Of a DNA stretch of 64,000 nucleotides, positions 21,559 through 31,875 are shown in pieces. Position numbers and translations under genes: made by a program. The notes beneath the pieces were generated by a model that made no database searches, was not told where the DNA came from, and saw only the letters and a list, made by a program, of their open reading frames with translations. Positions within the stretch are counted from its first letter, which is position 1. Every line of letters starts with the position of its first letter. Source of the DNA: Sapria himalayana (Eukaryota; Streptophyta; Magnoliopsida; Malpighiales; Rafflesiaceae); NCBI GenBank assembly GCA_029783825.1, contig JAREIK010002440.1:1054001-1118000 (forward strand), read 5' to 3'.

Positions 21559-21566
21559 TTGACGTC
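21559..21566. promoter_or_regulatory. Combined W-box/bZIP core TTGACGTC in kinase promoter
   Basis: About 175 bp upstream of the LRK10L ATG. TTGAC is the WRKY core, and TGACG and GACGTC are TGA/bZIP cores. Both factor families act on defence-gene promoters, which suits this receptor class. A single short site can arise by chance. Confidence 0.35.
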
Positions 21567-21599
21567 GTTATAATTCTTCTTTGCAGAAGAAAAGAAGAA

Positions 21600-21900
21600 C
21601 TATTAAAAAATAAAAAATAAAAAGTGCTAACTTTTATTTAATCAATTTAAATTGAGATAATTATTTTTTGGTGCATCATTCATAATTAAATTTAAAAAAA
21701 TTAACCCAAATTTTAATATTTTAAAAAAAGTATACCAAACTTTTAAATAATTAATTTTTGATATATTTATTTGCATTAATACGAAAATTTCATTTCTTTT
21801 AAATAAAATAAACTAACAATTTCTATCCACATAACCACATGCTTGATAGAACTCCATCAGGTTCAGGGTGGACCTCGTTGGAAGCTCGTGCAAAGCCTCC
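21600..21900. other. LRK10L 5' flanking region
   Basis: AT-rich sequence between the gene's putative promoter and the 32-bp tandem repeats. No clear TATA box was identified and no gene was seen. Confidence 0.4.
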
Positions 21901-21920
21901 AGGAGCCCGGGAGGGGGGTA

Positions 21921-22049
21921 GCTCATCAATCTCGATCAAGGAGCTCGGGAGAGCTCCTCGATCTCCACCAAGGAGCTTGATGGAGCTCCTCGATCTCCAC
22001 TAAAGTGATTGTAAGAGCTCCTCGAAACTTCACCGAAGAGCTTGCTGGA
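21921..22049. repeat. Four tandem 32-33-bp GC-rich units
   Basis: Units at 21921-21952, 21953-21984, 21985-22016 and 22017-22049 each run GCTCCTCGATCTCCACCAAG and then GAGCTTG-A/C-TGGA or variants, with a partial fifth copy at 22050. GAGCTC hexamers recur at the joints. The block sits between the kinase promoter and the truncated copia C LTR. Confidence 0.85.
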
Positions 22050-22055
22050 GCTCCT

Positions 22056-22182
22056 CTTTTGTGATCATCCTTATCTCAACTATCTTTAACTTATATTTTT
22101 ATTTTGTTTTGTAGTTTATTTTAAAGTATTATGGTAAAATTTAATATTTCAAATTATTTTTATAAGTTATATTTTTATAATA
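22056..22182 (+). repeat. Copia C left LTR (3' part only)
   Basis: Aligned with the end of the right LTR (43740-43872). Followed at once by the degenerate primer-binding site. Confidence 0.6.
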
Positions 22183-22379
22183 GTGATATCATAGACAATG
22201 TTTACAATAATAATTTTGTACTTAATACATTTATATAAAAATTCTATCAAAATGATGATAAAAGTTTCAATGTATGATCTTTAAGTAGAATCATTATGAC
22301 CCCGCCATTTATCTAAGAACTTTATTGATATATTTAATATAAATAGTCACAAATATTCTTGTGTACTATTCACTATAAA

Positions 22380-25301
22380 AGTGAAACAAATAGTGAAAAA
22401 ATTTCAAGAAGAAAGATTTAATGGAAATAATTTTGGGCTATGGAATATGAAGATAAAAATTATATGGAGGAAGAAAAAAATACCTGGAAGTAAATAGAAT
22501 TGAGACCAGAAAATATGGAAGAAAAGAAGTAAGATCAAATGGATAATGATGTTGAAAGTTTGTATCTGGTGGAGATACATAATATATTATCAAATGGATA
22601 ATGTTTACAATAATTATAATACATAATGAGATTTGGAATATTTTGACAAATATATATAAAGTTAAGTCATTATACAACTAAATTTTCTAGAAGAGAAAGT
22701 TCTATTATATTTGAATATTTAAATAAAATATATAAAGTCAACTCATTACACAATTTTCTTTAAGATAAAGTTCTATACTCTTTAAATATATGTATATGCT
22801 TCGATAATGGAATAAATCAACATTCAAAAAATTGTATCTTTCAACAATAGTCTATGGATCACAACATAAAAGAAAAAGAATATATTGAATTTACTTCAAT
22901 GTCTATCAGATTCGTATGATAATCACATCATAAATATGGTCAATGGTGCTGCAAAGACAAATGTAGTCTTAAATAAATTTGTGAATACTATACTTGAGGA
23001 AATAAGTTTGCATAAAAATAAGGAAGATCATTTATTTTCTTTTTATAAAACTAAGGTTTTAATTGTCTCTAGAAGAAGATTGATAGAATATGGCTCTAGT
23101 AGAAGTCAAAATAACAATAGGACAAACTAATTGAGTAAGAAGAAAGTGAAGTACTATAATTTTGGAAAATATGAGAATGTAAAAAAAGAATGCTGACATT
23201 ATGAAGGAGAAGAAGAGAAAAACACCAGAAGAAAAGAATACAAGTTATCAATTACTTATGGTTGTGTTGTGAGTACTTTAAGTATTAGTTAAATTTTATT
23301 TATATGGTGAGGCAACAATTACTATAGGCGGAAAAGATTTGCTTGTATCTAGTCGATAGACTTAGGAACAACATGACATATGACTTTCCTTCCAAAAAGA
23401 ATTGTCTCATCAATACGAACCTATCGATGATTTGTGTTCATGGGAGATGATCATGCCTTAGAAATTGATGGTATCGGTAGTATCAAAAGCAAGATGTATT
23501 ATAATATGATATGCATCATCCAAGGGGTATGATATGTGAAGGACCAAAAAAAATCTATTATATTTAGGAAAATTAGATAATGGTGGATGCAATTATAATA
23601 TTCAAAATGAGACCATGAGAATAATCAAAATAATGCTTGTAGTGATGAAAGCAAAAAATAAATCTTTTAATTTATATATGCTTAGAGATTAAACACAACA
23701 AGGAGATGTCTCAATGGTTTTAGTAAGTTAGATTGAATAATTAATGATGATGAAGCATCATAAGTCTAGCCATATGTCAAAATGAAGTTTGAAATATTGC
23801 TAAACAAGAACTTTTTTTATGGCTCAAAAAGATCTCATTGCTTTTTTGTGAGCATTATGTAACTACTAATATCTAAAGATCGGAGTTCATTAGTTCTATT
23901 ACTATAAGTAAATCTATCTTAGAACTAATTCATTCTAATATTTGGGAAGCATGAGTTCTATTACTAGGAGGTACAAGATACTTCATTTTATATATTGATG
24001 ACTACTTTAAGAGAGACCTAGGGTATATCCAATCATGAGGAATGTGGATGTGTTTTTATTTTTTAAAATATTCAAAGTACAACTATAACTTGAATATGGA
24101 AATTAAATCAAATTTCTAAGGATAAATAATGAAGGAGAATATACTAGTAATGAATTTGATATATTTTCTCAATAAGAAGGCATCAAGAAATAATATATAA
24201 TAGCATATACTCCACAAAAAATGGAATAGTTGAGTGGATAAACAAAACCTCATTAGAATGAACAAGAGCCATGTTGGGGATTACGAGGATAACCAAGCTA
24301 TTTTAGATAGAAATAGTCAAGACTACTTGTTTTATGATTAATTGATCATCATCGACTGTAATTGACTTGAAGATAATGATGTAAATAAGGATTGGTAAGC
24401 CAACTAACTAGTTTCACATATATTCATTTGGAAGTCTTGTGTATGCTATGTACAATGCCCAAAAAATATGAAAACTAAATTTGAAGAAGACATGTTACTG
24501 ATGGAATAAAGAGATATCATTTATGGGATATAACTACCTATAAGCTTATCATCAATAGAAATATTATCTTTAAAGAAGACATGTTGCAAGGAGAAAAAAA
24601 AAGATAATTTTAAGACTATGAGTTTCATTGGAAACAACCATAACTTGAATGACCATAGAAAAAAAGAACAAATATCCAATAAGTTAGATGTATTTGAGGT
24701 ATGATGATTAAATCGAAAAAGGAAATAACTAACTTGAAACATAGAGTATATTATGGAGGGAAACATAGTATACTATATGCTAACATAGGATGGAAAGTCA
24801 TTTACTTTCCATAAGGCTACAAAAAGTCATGAAACTTCTTTATAGATGATAATAATGTAAGAAGAAATTGAAGGTTTTCATAGATCCAAGAGATAAGATC
24901 TTATTCATCTATTAAAAGAAAAATGGCCATTGAAAATAGATGAGTCTACAAGATCAAGCATAATTGGAATGATCAAATAAAGCATTATCATGCATGACTA
25001 GTAGTCAAAGTATATGTTTAGAAAGAAGGCATCGGCTTTGAAATATTTTTTTCCTATTATTTGACCTACAAAAATTGATTTGTTTAGTAATGTATGCGAT
25101 ATTTGATTTACAATTTGAATAGTATGACATTAAAACAATATTTCTTAATGAAAAACTCAAATAGGAAATATATATGTTCAAGCATAAGGTTTTGAAGAAA
25201 AAAGGAAAGAGAGGTTGGCTTGTAGATTGAACAAATCTATATATGGCCTTTAATAAGTACCAAGATAATAGTATATGCAGTTTGATTCCTTCATCATAAG
25301 T
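22380..25301 (+). pseudogene. Copia C gag-pol, 5' part, up to the CACTA insertion
   Basis: Gag: FNGNNFGLWKMKMK near 22420 and LLQCLSDSYDNHIINMV at 22890. Zinc-knuckle remnant YYNFGKYENVKKEC near 23150 (first Cys changed). Protease region with VDLGTTxHMT and FMGDDHALEIDGIGSI near 23350-23480. Integrase with ISKDNEGEYTSNEF- and YTPQKME-like blocks around 24120-24240. Reverse transcriptase with LEQYDIKTIFLNEKLK near 25110 and LNKSIYGL at 25230. All have many stops and frameshifts. The frame breaks at 25301, where CACTA-1 starts, and continues at 40227. Confidence 0.75.
25299..25301. repeat. CACTA-1 target-site duplication AGT, left
   Basis: AGT precedes CACTACTAAAA at 25302 and recurs at 40227-40229 after TTTTTAGTAGTG. 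Three bases is the normal CACTA duplication. Confidence 0.8.
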
Positions 25302-26060
25302 CACTACTAAAATTTACCGAATTACTGACTAATTATTTACTCGCTAGATCGGTATTTTTTGGTCGGTAAACAACATACGACCAATTACCGACCAAAATAT
25401 TAGGTCACAATTTTGCTCACTGCTAATTTTTTTACTGAAAAAAAATTAGTTAGTCCGTAAATTACCGACCATTTACCGACTATTTACCGACAAATATTTA
25501 CCGATTATATTCTGAAATTTTCCAACCAAAATAATTATGTCGGTATATGATCTCCAAATGGTCGTAATTAATGACCATTTACAGATCATTCACCGACAAA
25601 CAATTACCGACTAAATTCCAACCATTTTTTGACCAAAAGAACTTGGTCGGTAAATGGTCTCTAAATGATCAGTAATTACCGACTATTTAGAGACCATTTA
25701 CTGACAAATAAAATCCAACTATATTCCGACAATTTCAAGACCATTTACCGACAAATAAAATTCGACTATATTCCGACTATTTTTCGACCAAAAGCATTAG
25801 GTCGATAAATGGTCTCCAAATGGTCGGTAATTACCGATAATTTACAGACCATTTATCGACAAATAATTTTCGACTATATTCTAACCATTTTCAGACCAAA
25901 AGTATTAGGTCGGCAAATGGTAACAAAATGGTCGGTAATAATTGAAAAAATTGAGACCAAAAACCGACCAAAATCTTTTATAATTATTGGGCAGTAATTG
26001 ATCTTAAAAAGTATTATCGACCATTGATATTAAAAAATTTTGATCAGTTTTGGTCGCAAT
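25302..26060. repeat. CACTA-1 left subterminal repeats (ACCGAC-rich)
   Basis: At least a dozen ACCGAC or GTCGGT motifs in direct and inverted order, typically as TTTACCGACxA or GGTCGGTAAT, spaced about 20-50 bp. ACCGAC is also the CRT/DRE core bound by CBF/DREB factors in plants; whether that matters here is unknown. Confidence 0.8.
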
Positions 26061-26339
26061 TCAATCAGTAATTATCAACCAAATTTTTTTTTCCAGTTTT
26101 GTAATAGTTTCTGCATAAACTGGAACACATAACACAAAAAAATAAAATCCAAAAAACTTCAAGTTTGATGCAGTTGCTGCAGAAACATATACAGATAACA
26201 CAACAAAAAAACTACTCTAGCAAACAACATATATACTGCATATATATATTAAATACATCAAGAGAAAATAAAAAAAATGAAATACAAAATCAAAGTTTAA
26301 GGCATTAAAAAAAATGTGTGTAATACACACAATCATCCA

Positions 26340-28170
26340 ACTTAGTTTCATAATCATTATACCGTGACGTTTCTAGTCCACATGGTGAGATATCGAGTAC
26401 TGGGGTAAAGCTGTCTGCTGCTGCTAGTCCCGATGCAATTGCTGCAGGTGTTGTTGTATGTGATGGAGTAGATGCTGTAGCTGAAGCATTACGCCAAAAA
26501 ATCCGAGGTAGATCATCAAGGTTGAACTATAGTCCTCCTTCCTGAGACTTCTTTGTAAGCCACTCAAAATGCATACGTGACTCATCTCTATCATCCTCAT
26601 AGTCGATCATGCATCGCTCAGTATCAGCCAACTGATATTGTATCATATCTTGCATCGCATCGTGAAATTCCTCTATCATCGAGAATAAATTCAAAACTGG
26701 TCCTAAAAATTCAGCTACATAATCTGGTCGTCCATGCAAGTAGAATGATTATGTCAACGAACCGACACCATAGACGGGCATATTCTCATTGCCATCAACA
26801 AATGAATATCAAATCTAATTCGTATCAATTGGTGGAGCTGATGAATGAGATCTACCTGTTGCACCATCACATTAACTTAAAGTAGACTTGGAATACGCTT
26901 GAGTCCCAGCAGCTAACATTTCCTCATATCTCGCCAAATAAAAATGTACGAAAAGTATTAAAATTTATAATAAAACAAAAAAAAGTTAATTTTTGTTTAA
27001 TGAAACTTACATTTGCTGCACGAGATCTCTGATCAATGAAAGTCTCATCATCACGAGCCTTCATGTGCGTGTATATGAATAAGTGAGGAGCACTAGGCTT
27101 TTTATCCTTCTTGCATGTCTATAATTACACATAATTCATACGTTAATTCTATTGAAAAACAAATTCCTTATGAGAAATGAAATTTAGGCATAAATGAACT
27201 CATTTCATAAAGTAATAAACATAAAAAGTATAAATTAGAAATAATACCAATGCTCATTCGTGCTCAAGCATAGAGCGAGATCCACAAGTGTGCGTAGACA
27301 TGCCGCTACCCTTCCCATCCCGCTCTGAGCGATGATTACTGCTCTATTTATCACACCTCTTCCTATAATTCAAATCTTCTCTCTGCTTTATCACTCCTTG
27401 AAAACATGATCCGGGACACTCGAATCTTTTTCTTTCTTCTTCAACCATTTATCTTTGATCTCGTACATGGTGTCTTTATACCAACTAACAGCATGTTTAT
27501 AGAACACACTTTTGACCACCTCCTTTAGCTATGTCCACCTGTAAATTTTTTGCAATTATAAATAAACAATTTTTAATTAGAGAACAAAAGAATAAATAAA
27601 ATATGTAAAAATTTTTAGGTAGTAATATTTACCTTAAATTCTCTCCAAATCATCAATTGGTCTCTATCTGTGAGTGACTTCCAATTATGTCCATTAGGTT
27701 TAAAGGACTTCCTGAAAATTATTTTCAGAACCCTATAAATAAAAGCAGATGGCTCTAATTTTGTCTTGTAACCAAAAATTTATTAGTAAGTAAGAATTAA
27801 AATAATGAATTGATAAATCATTTGTTAAGTTTTATATCTTACGGATTATCAATTGTCAGATCAAACTGAGCAATAGAGAGAGTGTCTCATATGTAGGCTG
27901 CTCTGAGGAAGACTCTTCAACATCTCCATCCTCTCCATCCTCTACCTCCCATGTCTCTTGATCATTCATCAAAATCTCAGGACCATTATGTAGATCAGTC
28001 AGCTGATGTTGCTACTGTGGTACATTCACAACCTTCTCTATCTACTGTGTCATCTCATCCACCCATAACCCTTTACCAGTTTCGGGCATACCTGAGGCCG
28101 TGCTACCTATACCATAACTCATATGACCATGCAACGTGTCGCCTCTATCTCGTCCACGTTCCATATTTGT
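26340..28170 (-). pseudogene. CACTA-1 second gene (Transposase_24/TNPA-like), decayed
   Basis: Minus-strand pieces include an acidic segment (26739-26527, with MIQYQLADTERCM) and, near 27110-27000, LFIYTHMKARDDETFIDQRS, which resembles the THxxxDGTFVDERS block of plant Transposase_24 proteins encoded by EnSpm elements. It lies downstream of TNP2 on the same strand, the usual second-gene position. Exon limits could not be set, and frameshifts are likely. TNPA-like proteins bind the subterminal repeats. Confidence 0.5.
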
Positions 28171-28229
28171 AAAAAGATACATAAGGCAATGAACATAAAC
28201 AAAAATGATTAATGAATAAAATAATATAA

Positions 28230-30388
28230 ACTAACTGTCTACTCATTCTCATCAGAATCATCTAAATCTAGTTCGTCTTCTTTTTCAGATGTAGTAATAT
28301 CATATTCAAACTTCTCTTCACTACTCGTTTCTTCCTCATAATCAATTAAATTTTCAACAACATCTACATCCCCACTTGTATCCATCTTAGAATATGCAAC
28401 TAAAATGACATCTTTGTCCCCCACCACAGCTTCGATTATAACATCATTGCCATTATTTTAAAAAGCTAGTTCTATGAAATTAGTACTTCGTGATGCAGAG
28501 ATGTCAATTTGAGTCATTGCTTTGATCTTGCACACAGCTTTCCAATCCTTTCTAGGACAGGTCCGACCCGGATATTCACAATAATAAACTTGTGATGATT
28601 GTACTATTAAGACAAAAGATTCATATTTGTTGAATCATTTTTTATCGTGTACATCGACAAGTTTATAGCGAGGATGGACAACAATACCAACATGTGGTGG
28701 TGGGTCGAACCATTCACATGTGAATAACATAGTTTTTTAACTAGGAGATCTTCAAATTCTAACTCGATCACTTCGACTAGAGTCTCGTAAGAGTCATATT
28801 CGGTTTCATTGTATACAGATCCTTTAATGCATACCCCCATATTATCTATTGTCTGGTAACTACCATAAGATTTAGCGTGAAATTTAAAACCTTTCACATA
28901 GTAACCATTGTATGTTCTAACCTCTCTTAGGGGACCTCATGCTATACTTCGAAGATAATGATTGGAAATTTTATTTGCACGATTATGAATCTGTAATCAA
29001 AATTAAGTGGATTGTTTAGATTATAATTATAATTTTTTATTAGATTAAAAGAATTATTTTATTATTTTCATTATAAGTAAACATACATATTTTTCAAAAA
29101 ATGATTGAAATTCTTGCTACGTCACGACATTGATAGCTTCTTCATTCATATTTGGAAATTCTTTACGTTTATTTCTAACAAAATCATAAACAAAATTAAA
29201 AATAATTGATACATTGATAAAAAAATAGTAAATTATAATGCTAAATTGATCTCATTTGACTATTAGGAATTACTTACTCAATGATTGGTTGAACCTCTGG
29301 ATAATTCATTAGGACATATAGATTAGCTGTAGTATATTCATAGTCTTCTAGATACCTTTTCCTTCAGTACCAATTGCTTGACCCAAAGGCTTGAAAATTT
29401 CAAACATATCATTATCTGCATTGTCATTAAGATAAACCTCATTCTGCTTTTTCTTAAGTGGAAGAGTTGGATCTCCTTCTTTGAAATAGAATAATGTGAA
29501 TTTTGTAGCCTCATCCATAATATAACCTATTGATATAGAACCCTCAACCTGAGCCTTATTCATTATTGTATGCTTTATTTTTTTCAAGTATCTACAAAAA
29601 GATTATTGAAAATTACAGGTCATTTTTTGTGTATATATAAATAAATATATATAGGAAAGGAATTGGTTTAGTATATTAATATTACCTTTCTGGAGGATAC
29701 ATCCAATTATAATGAACAAGACCAGCAGTCATAGCTTCGTAAGCCAAGTGCACTGGAAGATGTTCCATTGAGCCAAAAAAAACTAGGAGGAAAGATTTTC
29801 TCAAGATTGAATAAGATAACAAGAATTTGTTCATCTAGATTCTTCAACTCTTCATCAGTCAATGAATAAGAAGTCAGTTGCTTGAAGAATAAAGAAATCT
29901 CAGTTATCAGCTCCCATATTCTATTAGGCATGAATTCTCAAAGAGCAATTGGTAACAATCTTTGTATGAATACATGACAATCATGACTCTTCATTCCAAA
30001 CATTTTAAGTTTTTTCGCATCCACACCTTTTCAGATTAGAAGCATGCCCATCTGAAAATCTAAGTTTTATTACTGACTCCAACACAACCTTCTTCTATGA
30101 TGTATTCAGAACAAATGGCACATCAGGGTATTTATAGGTGATAATTTTTTTTTTGTAAATTGAGGATGATGATAATATTTATTCAACTCATCTCTTGACT
30201 TATACGCGTCCTTAGTTTTTCCTAGAATGTTAAACATTGTATTGAAAATATTGTCAAACACATTCTTCTCGATATGCATAACATCAAGATTGTGCCTGAG
30301 CAAGTGTTCATGCTAGTAGAGAAAATCCAGAAAATACTTCTTTTTTTCCACCAACAAGTCTTAGATATAGCTACATTCACAACCTCAG
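28230..30388 (-). pseudogene. CACTA-1 TNP2 transposase, 3' part
   Basis: In minus-strand order: LLRHNLDVMHIEKNVFDNI (about 30303), DUF4218 (29931-29707, MPNRIWELITEISLFFKQL and LEKIFPPSFF, then a one-base shift before the EHLPVHLAYEAMTAG region), RYLKKIKHTIMNKAQVEGSI (about 29590), DUF4216 (28897-28607, GFKFHAKSYGSYQ and MGVCIKGSVYNETEYDSYE), and an acidic C-terminus (28427-28239). The block order is that of TNP2/En-Spm transposases. A stop lies just before the LLRHNLDV motif, and spacers around 28980-29340 and 29590-29690 look like introns. The 5' half continues at 35401 beyond copia D. Confidence 0.85.
30384..30388. repeat. Copia D target-site duplication CTCAG, left
   Basis: CTCAG directly before TGTTGACGG; identical CTCAG at 35401-35405. 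Confidence 0.95.
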
Positions 30389-30702
30389 TGTTGACGGGCC
30401 GTTCGGTGTGTTGAGATATGCAAGTGAAATTACAAAATTGACCTTAATGAGCAATTATCGGTGCATTACTGTAAAGTTTTTTTTAGTAAATTTATGTGTT
30501 TTAATTATCGGACTGATATAAAAGCCGATGTTTTTTTTGACCTAGCTGCTGGCTGATTATTATTGAATGTTTTGAATTGGTTCTGCTGCGTGATATTCTT
30601 CCTCTCTTCTTCTCCTCTGTTCTTTTCTTCTTCTTCTAAGATTCTGCTTATGTTCTTGAGAATTTCTTGTATTCTACCAGAAATAGTTGTTTCTAAACAA
30701 CA
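30389..30702 (+). repeat. Copia D 5' LTR (314 bp)
   Basis: Termini TGTTG...CAACA. A TATAAAA box at 30517-30523 is a likely U3 promoter. Downstream is a CT-rich stretch with CTTCTTCTTCT, typical of a transcribed leader. Confidence 0.95.
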
Positions 30703-30705
30703 TTG

Positions 30706-30717
30706 TGGTATCAGAGC
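30706..30717 (+). other. Copia D primer-binding site
   Basis: TGGTATCAGAGC, complementary to the initiator tRNA-Met 3' end, three bases after the LTR. Confidence 0.9.
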
Positions 30718-30942
30718 TTCGATACCTAACTGCGATTGAAATTATTTTTGAACAATATTCAAATCTAATTTCTCCAGTTTAGGCGTTCTCTGAAAACCTA
30801 AATAATTTTCACAAATTTCTTAAGATCGAGCATAGATCTAACCAGATCTAGTAAGATCTAAAAGTTTTGTGGTTTTTAAAACCTATTTTTTACAAAACCC
30901 GAACTTTCTATTCATATTTTTTCAAGATGTTCTTAAGATATT

Positions 30943-31875
30943 ATGTTTTCAAAAACTCAAAACTCATCAAACTCGGGTTCAATTCCTATTCCCTTGTTTG
31001 ATGGTGAAAATTTTGACTATTGGCTTGTCAAAATGCGAACATTATTTATCTCCCAAGACATATGGGAAATTGTGGTTTCTGGATATGAAGAAGCCCCTAA
31101 TTTCTCTATTCTGGAAGGTAAAGAACTGTTGCAAGAGAAGGAATTGAGGAAACTAAATGCTAAGGCATTACTTTTCATCCAACAGGGTGTAAGTAATGTG
31201 ATATTCCCTCGATTACTTGGCTGTACTCAAGCCAAGGAGGCTTGGGACCTCCTAATCGATGAATAGCAAGGAGATAAGAAGGCTCGAGGAGCTCTTCTGC
31301 ACTCCTTGAGAAAAGACTTCGAGAATCTGAGTATGAAAAACTCAGATTCTCTTACTGAGTTTTCAACTCAGTTTCTAGATATTGTTAATCAACTAAAGAT
31401 TCATGGAGAAAATGTTTCCTAGACTCGATTAGTTGAAAAACTTTTAATCTGTATGCCTGATAAGTTTGATGCCATTGTGGCAGTAATTGAGGAGACCAAA
31501 GACCTATCAAAACTCTCCATCTAGCAAGTTCTGAGCTCCCTGAAGTCCTATGAGAGTCGATTACTGAAGAGGGCAGAAAGTTCTGCAGAGACTGCAATGC
31601 AGTCAAGATGGGAAGATAGCTCCAATAAGGCTGAAGTGCAATACAGAGATATGAGGAGCAAGAAAAATGCACTAAAGTATGAGTCTAAAAATAAAAATAA
31701 AAATAAAATTAAAACAGGCTCTTTTTCTACCCTCTCTATAGACTCATCTAAGGAACAATCTTCCTCTTGCACTATATGCAAGAGATTAAACCACACTGCG
31801 ACAGAGTGTTGGTTTCGAAAGCAAAACCAGTGCCAAAACTGTAAAAGGTTTGGGCACAGTTCTAAGAACTGTTAG
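30943..31875 (+). pseudogene. Copia D gag, broken by four in-frame TAG codons
   Basis: The frame starts MFSKTQNSSNSG and follows the copia gag (DUF4219/UBN2) plan: FDGENFDYWLVKMRTLF, KEAWDLLIDE, FSTQFLDIVNQLK, then two CCHC knuckles (CTICKRLNHTATEC and CQNCKRFGHSSKNC) near the end. In-frame TAG codons are at 31264-31266, 31420-31422, 31522-31524 and 31873-31875; there is no frameshift, and the pol frame follows in the same register. Each stop is an amber codon, which fits C-to-T change of CAG (a CHG methylation site) at least at the second and third. The coat protein could not be made from this copy without readthrough. Confidence 0.85.

Noticed and set aside
31264..31875. TAG codons as programmed readthrough or codon reassignment
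   Set aside because: Nuclear plant genes use TAG as stop, the adjoining kinase exon itself ends in TAG, and four readthroughs in one coat gene are implausible. Mutation is simpler.
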